DNA of 64,000 nucleotides, taken from NCBI RefSeq assembly GCF_007859865.1, contig NZ_SJPI01000001.1:372001-436000 (forward strand). Direction: 5' to 3'. Position numbers and translations under genes: made by a program. The notes beneath the pieces are model-generated. The model did not search any database and was not told where the DNA came from. It saw only the letters and a program-made list of their open reading frames with translations. This document shows, one piece after another, positions 53,427 to 62,252 of this stretch. Every line of letters begins with the position of its first letter. Positions within the stretch are counted from its first letter, which is position 1. The stretch comes from Rubripirellula amarantea (GTDB taxonomy: Bacteria; Planctomycetota; Planctomycetia; Pirellulales; Pirellulaceae).

Positions 53427-55427
53427 ATGGCTTCCCCCATCAATCCCTATGCCGAAGTATTGGGCCTGCCTGAATCGAATTCGCGGCCGACCTATTACGA
53501 ACTGCTTGGAATCGCCAGCGGCGAAGATAACGAGCGGAGCATCAAAGCCGCCTACTATCAGCGGGTAGCTCAAGTGAGCGTTTTGCAAGGTGGCAGTCTT
53601 GCCAACACCTGTGATGTGTTGCTCGCAGAACTAGCAGAAGCTCGAGATTGTTTGGCGGATGCGGAACAGCGACATGCTTACAACCAACGCCTGGAAAAAA
53701 AGCCGGGGCAACATGGCATCATAAATTCCAAGGAGCGAAAATCCCGACAAAATCGGTCAGAACAATCGATTGTGCAAACCGTTCGCATTAGCCATTCCAA
53801 GGAGGTGGGTCAGTTCCTATTCGCCCCCGAATCAGGTGAAGCCGAACTGCCTAATGATCCTGAGTCAAAAGTGGAAGCCACGATCGGTGGGCATGCCGCC
53901 AATGGGACTGACCCCTTCGCGACCCTGAACTATGGCGAAATGGGTCATGCAACAAAAACCGCCACGCCTACACTTGGTGCGGCGAAGACAACGAAAAAAG
54001 CAAGCGGTGTCGACCGTGAGATCGTTAAGACGATTGCAACGCAATACAAGAAGCCGACGCTACTAGCACGCATGCTCCCCTGGCGAACCGCTCAAGAACT
54101 GGTGAAAGAACTCTTTGCTAGAGGTGACGCCACAGACCTTCAACAACAATTACTTCGAGACAACCAACTCGAATCCTTGGTTATTGGCTCTTATTTGATC
54201 GAAGCGGCTCTGCCCCGAACTAGGCTGCAGGCGATCGTTGGTGCGTTGAGACTGACTAACCAGGATGTCAATAGTATCCATTCGGGACACAGCTTCCTGG
54301 CGTCACGAATGAGTGATGGTGAGTTGGTTTCGTTGCGAATCTTGCCGCGGACATTTCGCGACCATCTGCGTTCCCTGCGAACGTGGACTAACCGATCCAA
54401 CCAAATCTCTTCACCTGCGGTTATGAAAACGCTTGAGTGTGGTTTTGATCAAGGTCGAGCATTTGTGGCAACAGAGTATCGCGTTGGCGAAGACTTGCGA
54501 ACTCTCGTTAACCGTCTAGGACCACTATCACTAGCCCAGGCATTGAATGTGATCATTCAGTGCTCTCAATGCCTCGAGGCAGCGTTGGATACTGGAATCC
54601 AACATCCCGCACTCCATCCCGGTAAGATCCTCGTCGATTCCAAAGGTAAGCTCAGCATCAGGCATTTCGCTTTGGACAATTGCATTTGGACGAATCGACT
54701 TGAACAAGGAAACTTAGCGCAAGTCATTCCGTTCTTGCCTCCCGACAACCTTCAGTTCGTCGCGGCGGAAACGTGCGTGATTGGACTGTCAACCGACAAT
54801 ACCCGAACACTGCAAAACAAGTCCTTCATTAGCACAGACTGTCGAGCCAATATCTATTCACTGGGCTGCCTGCTGTACTACCTGTTGACAGGCGAAGCTC
54901 CGATCAAGGGAACATCCGCTAACGAAATTGCAAAGGGGCAAGCCGAAAGATTGCTCCCCCGTGTGACGACCAAGCGATCGGGTATACCCGAAGTCATAGA
55001 TCAATTGATTGGTCGAATGACCGCTAAGCATCCTGAGCGAAGATTCGATAGCTACAGCCATCTGCGAAAAGCCTTATCCGAGGTTTGTCGCATCGCAAAA
55101 TTGAGCGGGGAAGATGTACGACGCGGATGGAACGGCACAGGGCTGGATGATCGGATTCCGATCAAACGTCGTCGCGGTGTGAAACGCTTACACGTTGGAC
55201 GTTTCATCAAAAGCGTTTCGCTCGCAGTCGTACTCGCCACACTGCTGGGCTATGCGGGTATCCAAGGATATCAAGCAATTCTTCCCCAGGTCCAAGAGGA
55301 TCACCAAGCGCCCAAGATCGATCCAACTTCAAAACCTAAGCGTGAACCACAGCCAAAAGTGTTCCAGTTCAACGACGTTGGCGAGATCCCGGAAGTCGAA
55401 AGTTTTGACGCGTTTCAACTCGATTGA
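53427..55427 (+). CDS. J-like domain fused to pseudokinase, one membrane helix
   Basis: The 666-residue protein starts with 'INPYAEVLGLPE' and 'YYELLGIASGEDNERSIKAAYYQRVAQV', the J-like module common at planctomycete N-termini. The His-Pro-Asp loop needed to stimulate Hsp70 is absent (Ser-Val-Leu-Gln follows the second helix), while the third helix ('CLADAEQRHAYNQRL') is kept. Residues ~283-575 form a kinase fold without the catalytic residues: Arg304 stands for the ATP-binding Lys, 'HPALHPGKILVD' at 393-404 for HRDxKxxN, and 'RHFALDN' for the DFG region. 'DCRANIYSLGCLLYYLLTG' is kept. A membrane helix lies at ~595-615, followed by a 47-residue acidic/Pro-rich tail. It is co-transcribed with the giant propeller gene. 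Confidence 0.85.
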   Translation: MASPINPYAEVLGLPESNSRPTYYELLGIASGEDNERSIKAAYYQRVAQVSVLQGGSLANTCDVLLAELAEARDCLADAEQRHAYNQRLEKKPGQHGIINSKERKSRQNRSEQSIVQTVRISHSKEVGQFLFAPESGEAELPNDPESKVEATIGGHAANGTDPFATLNYGEMGHATKTATPTLGAAKTTKKASGVDREIVKTIATQYKKPTLLARMLPWRTAQELVKELFARGDATDLQQQLLRDNQLESLVIGSYLIEAALPRTRLQAIVGALRLTNQDVNSIHSGHSFLASRMSDGELVSLRILPRTFRDHLRSLRTWTNRSNQISSPAVMKTLECGFDQGRAFVATEYRVGEDLRTLVNRLGPLSLAQALNVIIQCSQCLEAALDTGIQHPALHPGKILVDSKGKLSIRHFALDNCIWTNRLEQGNLAQVIPFLPPDNLQFVAAETCVIGLSTDNTRTLQNKSFISTDCRANIYSLGCLLYYLLTGEAPIKGTSANEIAKGQAERLLPRVTTKRSGIPEVIDQLIGRMTAKHPERRFDSYSHLRKALSEVCRIAKLSGEDVRRGWNGTGLDDRIPIKRRRGVKRLHVGRFIKSVSLAVVLATLLGYAGIQGYQAILPQVQEDHQAPKIDPTSKPKREPQPKVFQFNDVGEIPEVESFDAFQLD

Positions 55428-55477
55428 TTAGTAGCGATCGCTTACGATCTCTACCAAACTTCAACCCATGGAACGTG

Positions 55478-55990
55478 ATGACAGATAAAACCTTCCCAAA
55501 AAGCGGACGCATAGCAGCCGTCGACTTTGGTAGCGTGCGGATTGGGATCGCGGTTTGTGACCCCGACCGAATTTTGGCCAGCCCGCTGGAAATTCATCCA
55601 GCCGAACGATGGCGTGAATCGGAAGACTACTTCCGAGGCCTCGTGAAGTCAGAAAAACTGGTGGGCTTTATCGTGGGCTTGCCCATTCACCTCGATGGAG
55701 GCGAAAGCCAGAAGAGCAAAGAATGCCGCGAATTCGCGGTTTGGCTTGCCGAGGTGACAGAAATGCCAACTCGGTTATTCGACGAGCGGTTTACAACGGC
55801 GGACGCGAAACAAAGGATCGCCGGTGCGGGCTACACTCGCAAAAAAAAGAAGGATCGCATTGATGCTATCGCAGCTTTGGTCCTCCTCGAATCGTTCATC
55901 GAGGCGTGCCGTTATCGTGGTGAAATTGCGGGGACGCCGGTCTCATCCGCCGCAGAAGGCGGCGAAAGTCTAGATGACGAATCGAACTGA
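55478..55990 (+). CDS. ruvX: Holliday junction resolvase-like RuvX (YqgF)
   Basis: The ATG at 55478 has 'GGAAC' ahead of it and gives 170 residues, near the usual size; a TTG at 55424 overlapping the upstream stop would add 18 atypical residues. 'IAAVDFGSVRIGIAVCD' is the RNase H-fold start with its catalytic Asp, 'VGFIVGLPIHLDGGESQKS' the second block, 'TRLFDERFTTADA' the third and 'KDRIDAIAALVLLESFI' the fourth with its Asp. The protein takes part in pre-16S rRNA 5'-end maturation in E. coli and is named for its resolvase fold. It is probably read through from the upstream operon, though functionally unrelated to it. Confidence 0.93.
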   Translation: MTDKTFPKSGRIAAVDFGSVRIGIAVCDPDRILASPLEIHPAERWRESEDYFRGLVKSEKLVGFIVGLPIHLDGGESQKSKECREFAVWLAEVTEMPTRLFDERFTTADAKQRIAGAGYTRKKKKDRIDAIAALVLLESFIEACRYRGEIAGTPVSSAAEGGESLDDESN

Positions 55991-55997
55991 GATTTCC

Positions 55998-56204
55998 TTA
56001 GGCTGCTTCGGAAAGAGCCAAAGCATCCAGGAGTTCGACGAATCGTTCGTTAGCTTCTCGCTTGCGACGAACTCGCTCGCCGACAGTCCAACCGCTTCGG
56101 ATTGCCAACACTCGGCGTGAGATCTCTGCATCGGTTGGCAAAGTCTCATTTTGAGCGACAGTAGTGCATTCTGCGACGTTAGTTTCGAAAGTGGCGGTCA
56201 ACAT
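55998..56204 (-). CDS. Small hypothetical protein with strong ribosome binding site
   Basis: The 68-residue frame is preceded by 'AGGAGGATATCCCC', a near-perfect Shine-Dalgarno sequence with 8 bases spacing to the ATG at 56204; such strong sites are rare in this window. The N-terminus is Thr/Glu-rich; the C-terminal half is a charged helix with 'RRVLAIRSGWTVGERVRRKREANERF', ending 'ELLDALALSEAA'. No family is recognised. It is convergent with ruvX (7 bases between the stops) and probably translated at a good rate. 56205-56420 show no gene. Confidence 0.72.
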   Translation of the reverse strand: MLTATFETNVAECTTVAQNETLPTDAEISRRVLAIRSGWTVGERVRRKREANERFVELLDALALSEAA

Positions 56205-56420
56205 GGGGATATCCTCCTGAATAGTGATTCGACGTCACCGAGACAATCTTGGTGCGACAGATGAGTCAGACAACGTTCGTGTCTGATGAGTGCTGGTTGA
56301 AGCAAGCCTCGTGCCAATCATCTCAATCGACACGTTCGGAACGTCGGAGTTCGCGTTAAAACCAGCAAAAACGCTACCAAAAAAACTTTCACGTGTTTTA
56401 AAGGCCGAATTTCAAGCTGC

Positions 56421-56798
56421 TCATCGGTCACTGGGCGTCCATGTTAAATGTTCAAAGCTTTGAAAATCCTGCCACTGTGATTCGGGCAAACGCATGATTT
56501 GCAGGTTAGGAAGGTGGTCGGTACCTGATACCGCCTGACACAACTGGCGAAACGTATCGCGCTGACATTTGCCTCGCATGTCGCAGTATTGGACAACACC
56601 AGCGGCGTCGTACAGCATTCCGTACACCTGTTCGTTGCCTCCATCTCGTGCCCAAACGAATGACCCATCGGGTTCAAAGTACAACTTGGGCATTCTTTCC
56701 AATCGTTCGGCCGCGTCCTCAAAGCTGGTCGTCATCGCACCGCGCTTGGGCCCATACAGGTAAAGATGGAATGCTTCGCAAATCATTGTTGGATTCAT
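56421..56798 (-). CDS. Hypothetical protein
   Basis: The 125-residue product starts 'MNPTMICEAFHLYLYGPKRG' and has 'YFEPDGSFVWARDG' and 'GMLYDAAGVVQYCDMRGKCQ' in the middle, giving a mixed alpha/beta pattern without a signal peptide or membrane helix. I do not recognise the family, but the composition looks like a conserved cytoplasmic protein and not a chance frame. The gene diverges from gspD across a 146-base gap with GTGAAAC repeats, so the two could share control. Confidence 0.68.
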   Translation of the reverse strand: MNPTMICEAFHLYLYGPKRGAMTTSFEDAAERLERMPKLYFEPDGSFVWARDGGNEQVYGMLYDAAGVVQYCDMRGKCQRDTFRQLCQAVSGTDHLPNLQIMRLPESQWQDFQSFEHLTWTPSDR

Positions 56799-56825
56799 TT
56801 GACGGCGTGGTTTGAAAAGGGCGAT

Positions 56826-56900
56826 GTGAAACAGCGTGTGAAACGTGAATGATCAACACTGTTGTCGCGGATAAACATTGACATCACCAGCGTGTTTCAC
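56826..56900. promoter_or_regulatory. Three GTGAAAC heptamers upstream of gspD
   Basis: GTGAAAC occurs directly at 56826-56832 and 56838-56844 (12-base period) and inverted as GTTTCAC at 56894-56900. The outer pair extends to 8 perfect bases (GTGAAACA / TGTTTCAC). All three lie in the 146-base gap between the divergent hypothetical gene and gspD, a plausible place for an operator. No regulator gene is adjacent. Confidence 0.5.
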
Positions 56901-56944
56901 CTAACTCAAGCAAGTTCTATCCCCATCCTAATGGACCGGCGATC

Positions 56945-59419
56945 TTGTTCGACTCACGCGACTTCGCGACTGCCACTCGCAAATTCACTCACGCAATCAT
57001 CTTGGTCTGCTTATTTTTGGCAGGTCAGACGACCGTCCATGCGCAGAACCGTGACGACGACTTGGTTGAGTTGAACCTAGCGGGAAAGGTCAGTCTCTCG
57101 AATCTCGTCGAAGCGATCTCACGCCAAATCGATGTGCGTTTTCTTTACAGTGCCGATCTGGCGGATAAGCAAGTCACGATTTACACGCCCACTCAACTCC
57201 CTCGCCGAGCGCTCCCTGTCCTGATTGGTAGTTTGCTTAAGAGTGAAGAACTAGCGGTCGTTGACTCGGACGTGCCGGGTTGGAAACGAATCGTCGAAGT
57301 CAGCAAGATGGTCCCTTATGCTCAAACCGGCGACCCGAACGAAGCCATTCGTCGAAGTGGACCTGCGGCCGCAGTCACACAGGTCATTCCGATCGAGAAC
57401 CTGAACATCACGGGAGTCAAGACATCGTTCAGCCCGTTCCTTTCCAAAGGGGCAAACTTCGTAGCGATTCCCGAAAGCAATTTGATCATCGTGACGGACT
57501 ACGCCGAGAACGTTCGAACTTTGGTGGAACTGTTAAAAGTCATTGACCGACCGGTGGGTCAACCGACCATTGATTTCTATGAAGTCAAGAACCGTTCCAC
57601 AGACGAATTGATTGACCAAGCAGAAAGCCTATTAGTTCAGCAAGCGGGCAACGACCAAGCCAAAGATTTCAAACTATTCAACGACGCTTCCGGGAAGCGA
57701 ATCGTGGTGGCGGGAGAGAAAGGAATCGTCGAACGTGCGTTAGCACTGCTTCAACGGCTCGACACGGGGACAGGATTCAGAACGCGTGCTTACCGTCTAC
57801 AGAATGTGTCAGCGGACCGCATCGAGAAACTTATTCGCGGATTAGTTCAGAACAACGGCGAAGAAAAAGCAAACGCGAACCTCGAGACAACGATTGACGA
57901 AGAGGGCAATTTATTGATCGTTCGGGCTGCGCCGGAGGTTCATCAGCAGATCGAAACACTGCTGCGAGAGCTAGACCAGCCAGTCAGCGCCGCCGAAAGC
58001 CCGATCCAATTCTACAAACTTAAGAATGCCAACGCGGTAGAAGTGCTTTACTCGCTACTAGCGCTTCAGCAAGCAGCAGGCATTGGAGGCAACGCGCAAG
58101 CGGGAGGCGTGGGAGCATTTGGCTCGCTCGGCGGATTGAACGTAGGCGGTGTCCTGCCGGCTGGTTTCACCGCAGCTACGGGCTTTGGGCAGACAGCCAT
58201 TCAACCATCGGCGTTCGGAGCCACCCAGGGGCAAAACGTCAGACTGCCGTTTAATGATGGAAGTCGTGACCAAGAAGCCATTGGTTCGGCCATGCAAAAT
58301 CAAAACCAAGCGTTAAGCCCACTCATTGGTGGCGTTAACACCGCGGGCGGCTTCGCCGGAGGTGGATTGCTTGGCGGCGGCTTAGGAGCAGGCGGTTTGG
58401 GTGGCGGACAAGTGGCAACGCTCCCTGGTGGTGCCCGCGTCTCGGCTGATGTGGCAACGAATAGCCTGATCGTTTTCGCCCCGTCATCCGTGCAGCCTCT
58501 CTACGAAAAACTGATCAAGTCTCTCGATCAAAGACGTCCTCAGGTGATGATCGAGGCGGAAATCGTGGCCGTCAACACAAGCGACAACTTCTCGCTCGGC
58601 GTCGAAGTATCGATCGGCGACCGAACGGGCTCCAAGAAGCTATTCAAGTTCACCTCCTTTGGACTGAGCGAAATTGATGTCGATACCGGCGCACTCACCG
58701 TCAACCCAAGCCTGGGATTCAATGGGGTTTTGATTGATCCTGAGGTTGCCGACGTGATTGTGCAAGCGTTGTCGTCTCACACTCGCAGCCGCGTTCTGGC
58801 TTCGCCAAAGATTCTGGTCAACGACAACCAGACGGGAACGCTCGAGAGCATCGCCAGCGTACCGTTCCAAAGCATCAACACGATCAACACGATCAGCAGC
58901 CAGAGTCTGGGGGGGAGCCAAGAAGCCGGAACAATCATTACTGTCACACCGCACATTAACGAGGACGACCACCTACAATTAGAATTTGAGGTGGAGTTCA
59001 GCTCGTTTGCAGCGACGGGCGGCTCAGCAACGCTTCCGCCGCCGCGGCAGATTGATCGTGTCGGCAGTGTCGTCACAATCCCCGACGGTCAAACGATCGT
59101 GGTGGGTGGTCTGAAACGAAACGGCGAACGCGATACCTTCACCGGGATCCCGTGGGCCGAGAAGATCCCGGTGCTGCGTGAACTGACCAGCCTATCGACT
59201 TCCGATAAAGACTCCACATCGTTTTTCCTGTTCATCCGACCGAAGATCCTGCGAGACTCGCGTTTTCGTGACCTGCAATACCTTTCGGACATCGATGCCT
59301 CCGATGCACAAATCCAAAGTGACGCTCCTACTAGCAGGCCAATCCTGATCCCATGCGAGAAGCCCCCCAATTCGATGATCCAGACGCCATCAGAACGGAT
59401 GATGCTTTCGCAGCCGTAG
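56945..59419 (+). CDS. gspD: Type II secretion secretin GspD
   Basis: The first start-type codon in frame is a TTG at 56945, giving 824 residues; no in-frame ATG fits. A signal peptide follows ('AIILVCLFLAGQTTVHAQ'). Residues ~35-370 hold N-domains with 'NLAGKVSLSNLVEAISRQ', 'TSFSPFLSKGANFVAIPESNLIIVTDYAENV' and three repeats of 'VIDRPVGQP', 'LLQRLDTG', 'LLRELDQP'. A Gly-rich insert spans ~375-500. The secretin core at ~510-780 has 'NSLIVFAPSSVQPLYEKLI', 'QVMIEAEIVAVN', 'VLASPKILVNDNQTG' and 'IPDGQTIVVGGL'. It forms the outer-membrane channel. The start of gspE lies inside this gene, a 67-base overlap. Confidence 0.93.
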   Translation: MFDSRDFATATRKFTHAIILVCLFLAGQTTVHAQNRDDDLVELNLAGKVSLSNLVEAISRQIDVRFLYSADLADKQVTIYTPTQLPRRALPVLIGSLLKSEELAVVDSDVPGWKRIVEVSKMVPYAQTGDPNEAIRRSGPAAAVTQVIPIENLNITGVKTSFSPFLSKGANFVAIPESNLIIVTDYAENVRTLVELLKVIDRPVGQPTIDFYEVKNRSTDELIDQAESLLVQQAGNDQAKDFKLFNDASGKRIVVAGEKGIVERALALLQRLDTGTGFRTRAYRLQNVSADRIEKLIRGLVQNNGEEKANANLETTIDEEGNLLIVRAAPEVHQQIETLLRELDQPVSAAESPIQFYKLKNANAVEVLYSLLALQQAAGIGGNAQAGGVGAFGSLGGLNVGGVLPAGFTAATGFGQTAIQPSAFGATQGQNVRLPFNDGSRDQEAIGSAMQNQNQALSPLIGGVNTAGGFAGGGLLGGGLGAGGLGGGQVATLPGGARVSADVATNSLIVFAPSSVQPLYEKLIKSLDQRRPQVMIEAEIVAVNTSDNFSLGVEVSIGDRTGSKKLFKFTSFGLSEIDVDTGALTVNPSLGFNGVLIDPEVADVIVQALSSHTRSRVLASPKILVNDNQTGTLESIASVPFQSINTINTISSQSLGGSQEAGTIITVTPHINEDDHLQLEFEVEFSSFAATGGSATLPPPRQIDRVGSVVTIPDGQTIVVGGLKRNGERDTFTGIPWAEKIPVLRELTSLSTSDKDSTSFFLFIRPKILRDSRFRDLQYLSDIDASDAQIQSDAPTSRPILIPCEKPPNSMIQTPSERMMLSQP

Positions 59420-61017
59420 GTTCAACGGGCGCGGATTGGCAGTCGCGACAACTCGCGACAAGACTCGACTTGCCGTTTCATGAACAGCTTGATGCGTTCA
59501 TCCCCGCCGCGAAGTACCTACAGAACTTCTCGATCTCCTACTCCCGATCACATCGAGTGATGGGATTGCGTGAAAAGGCAAACACAGAAGAAGGTTCCAT
59601 CTTGTTGGCTGTTTGCGATCACGAAGGACTCGCTCATCTCGATGTGATCAGCCGCGCGCTGGGCAAAAATGTGACTCCGATTGTTTCGTCACCTTCAACC
59701 ATCGAGCGTGCCGTTAACACTGCCTATGCCGATCGGTCCAGTGGTGCCCAACAGGTGATCGACGCCATGGACGGCGAGAATGTCCTTCGCGAGATCCAAT
59801 CGCTTTCGGCTCGAGAGGACCTGCTCGATACCGAAGGCCGAGCCCCGATCATTCGTCTGGTCAACCATCTACTCTTTGACGCAGTGAAGGCCGGTGCTTC
59901 GGATGTTCACATCCAACCATACGAAGACCGCGTGATTGTTCGACAACGAATCGATGGTGTGTTATTCGACAGTTTTGAAATCCCCAAAATGGTGCAAGAA
60001 GAAGTTCTCACACGCATCAAAGTGCTCGGCAAGATGAACATCGCCGAGAAACGATTGCCGCAAGACGGCCGGGCAACCGTCACCTTGGGCGATCGTATTG
60101 TCGACCTTCGCATAGCGTCGCTGCCAACAAGTCACAATGAACGGATCGTGATTCGGTTGCTGGACAAGAGTGCGAGACTATATAGCCTCGGCGAACTCGG
60201 GATGCCGCCGCACTACTTGGAAGTGTTTCAACAACTCATCACTCGCGACCACGGAATGATCCTGGTGACGGGGCCCACCGGTTCGGGCAAGAGCACAACG
60301 CTCTACGGAGCTTTGCAACAAATCAATTCGCATGACTTGAATGTGCTCACACTTGAAGATCCCATCGAGTACCAGCTTGATGGAATTAGCCAAACACAAA
60401 TTAACGAAAAGAAGGGAATGACGTTCGCATCAGGAATGCGAAGCGTATTGCGACAGGACCCCGACATCATCATGGTTGGTGAAATTCGTGACGCCGAAAC
60501 AGCGGTGATGGCAATTCAAGCGTCCCTCACCGGGCACTTGGTCTTCAGCACGTTGCACACCAACGATGCAGCGAGCGCCGCAACGCGTCTATTGGACCTC
60601 GGTATCGAACCTTATTTGGTGAGCAGTTCGCTCGTGGCATCACTTGCTCAGCGATTGGTCCGTAAGCTGTGTGAACACTGCAGCACACCTGATCCTCACG
60701 CCACCGCCAGCCTGCCCAAGGTTCCACAAAGTTTGCTCGACGATCAGGGTATCACGCTTAAGGAACTCAAAGGCGTCTACCAGCCTGTCGGATGTCCGTC
60801 ATGTCGAGGTACAGGTTATCGCGGAAGAGTCGGGCTGTTCGAGTTCTTATTCATCGACGACGCATGCCGTGATCTAATTCAAACGCGAGCGAACGCATCC
60901 CGGCTTCGACAAGCGGGCATGGATGCTGGGATGCACTTGCTGTCCACGGATGGAATCTTGAAAATCCACCAGGGCATTACGACACTTGATGAAGTGTTGC
61001 GAGTGACAAGTTTGTAA
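59353..61017 (+). CDS. gspE: Type II secretion ATPase GspE
   Basis: The 554-residue hexameric ATPase powers pseudopilus assembly from the cytoplasmic side. Visible motifs are Walker A 'GPTGSGKSTTLY' (~307-318), the Asp box 'LEDPIEYQLDGI', Walker B 'DPDIIMVGEIRDAET', and the His box 'GHLVFSTLHTNDAASA'. The tetracysteine zinc site reads 'CEHC' and 'CPSCRGTGYRGR'. The N-terminal ~130 residues match the GspE N1/N2 region that contacts GspL. The ATG at 59353 lies 67 bases inside gspD; no later ATG precedes the N-domain, so the overlap seems real unless a TTG near 59470 is used. Confidence 0.95.
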   Translation: MREAPQFDDPDAIRTDDAFAAVGSTGADWQSRQLATRLDLPFHEQLDAFIPAAKYLQNFSISYSRSHRVMGLREKANTEEGSILLAVCDHEGLAHLDVISRALGKNVTPIVSSPSTIERAVNTAYADRSSGAQQVIDAMDGENVLREIQSLSAREDLLDTEGRAPIIRLVNHLLFDAVKAGASDVHIQPYEDRVIVRQRIDGVLFDSFEIPKMVQEEVLTRIKVLGKMNIAEKRLPQDGRATVTLGDRIVDLRIASLPTSHNERIVIRLLDKSARLYSLGELGMPPHYLEVFQQLITRDHGMILVTGPTGSGKSTTLYGALQQINSHDLNVLTLEDPIEYQLDGISQTQINEKKGMTFASGMRSVLRQDPDIIMVGEIRDAETAVMAIQASLTGHLVFSTLHTNDAASAATRLLDLGIEPYLVSSSLVASLAQRLVRKLCEHCSTPDPHATASLPKVPQSLLDDQGITLKELKGVYQPVGCPSCRGTGYRGRVGLFEFLFIDDACRDLIQTRANASRLRQAGMDAGMHLLSTDGILKIHQGITTLDEVLRVTSL

Positions 61018-61021
61018 CGCC

Positions 61022-62227
61022 ATGGCAGTATTTTCTTACACCGGAACCGATCGCACTCAAGCAACCGTTCGTGGAACGATCGCTGCTGACACCCCACGTC
61101 AAGCTCGCGATCAGCTTCGTGCTGAGGGTGTGCGGGTTCGCAAGTTGGTAACGTGCGCCACCGAGCAAGCGAGAGGCTGGCGGCCTCGTTTTTCTCTTAC
61201 GTCGACCAAAGCCGCCTGGGCAACCGCCGTCCATGAACTTGCGATGATGTTGCATGCCGGTATTCCGATGCTCGATGCGCTTGACACCTTGGCGGAGCAA
61301 AACACAGGATCGTTTCAAGCGGCGATATTGAATGTTCGCGACCAAGTCTCAGCGGGTGTGTCGCTTGCCGAAGCGCTCGCAAAGCGACCCGACCTTTTTG
61401 ACGCCGCTTCGGTACACATGGTCGAGGTCGGTGAAAACTCGGGCACTCTCGATACGGTGCTGACTCAGTTGGCCGATTTCAAACGTCGCCAACTGGGATT
61501 ACGCGACTCGGTCACGACGGCGATGGTGTATCCGTTGTTCCTTGTGTTCTTTGGTGGTGCAGCAGGACTATTCTTGATGACCTGGGTGCTTCCGCCATTG
61601 CTGGAAAACTTGCAAGAAACCATGGACGTCCTTCCCTGGCCAACTCGTGTCGCCAAGGCGATGAGCGACCTACTACTTTCCTACGGCTGGTTATTAGCAA
61701 TCGTTGCGTTGGTCTGCGTGGCAGCAACCGTCATGGTCCTTCGCACTCCCAAGGGCAAGCGAGCGCTTCATCGAGCGATTTTGAAATTGCCCATCATTGG
61801 GCCTATGGCGATCAAGCAAGGCGTTTCGCGAATTGCAATGATCATTGCCACGCTATCACGTAGCGGTGTCGAACTAACGCGTGCGGTCGAACTTGCGGGG
61901 CGTTCGACAGACAACCTTGTGTTCCGCGACGCCCTGGAACAGTGCGAACAACGAATCGCTGCGGGTGAGGAGGTGTCGGACGCCTTGCGTCAAAGTGAAG
62001 CCTTCCCGCCGCTGGCGATTCGAGTTTTTTCGGTGGGGCAAGAGTCTGGAAAGCTAGATGAAATGTTATTTCGCTTAGCCGAAGACTATGATTCACAAGT
62101 AGCCACTTCGTCAGCCAGACTCACTGCATTGATTGAACCGGCACTTATTCTCGTCCTAGCCGCGATGGTCGGCTTTCTTCTCTTAGCAACCATCCTACCC
62201 ATCTTGGAGGCAGGCAATGTCATGTAA
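61022..62227 (+). CDS. gspF: Type II secretion inner-membrane protein GspF
   Basis: The 401-residue protein has two T2SSF domains. 'AVFSYTGTDRTQATVRGTI' opens it, 'ELAMMLHAGIPMLDALDTLAEQ' starts the first domain, 'VEVGENSGTLDTVLTQLADF' ends it; the second has 'FPPLAIRVFSVGQESGKLDEMLFRLAEDY' and the final 'ALIEPALILVLAAMVGFLLLATILPIL'. Three membrane helices are visible, as expected for the family. It starts 4 bases after gspE and ends at 62227, upstream of the gspG ATG at 62253. Confidence 0.94.
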   Translation: MAVFSYTGTDRTQATVRGTIAADTPRQARDQLRAEGVRVRKLVTCATEQARGWRPRFSLTSTKAAWATAVHELAMMLHAGIPMLDALDTLAEQNTGSFQAAILNVRDQVSAGVSLAEALAKRPDLFDAASVHMVEVGENSGTLDTVLTQLADFKRRQLGLRDSVTTAMVYPLFLVFFGGAAGLFLMTWVLPPLLENLQETMDVLPWPTRVAKAMSDLLLSYGWLLAIVALVCVAATVMVLRTPKGKRALHRAILKLPIIGPMAIKQGVSRIAMIIATLSRSGVELTRAVELAGRSTDNLVFRDALEQCEQRIAAGEEVSDALRQSEAFPPLAIRVFSVGQESGKLDEMLFRLAEDYDSQVATSSARLTALIEPALILVLAAMVGFLLLATILPILEAGNVM

Positions 62228-62252
62228 ACCCAAACGTGGAAACCACTCGCCC

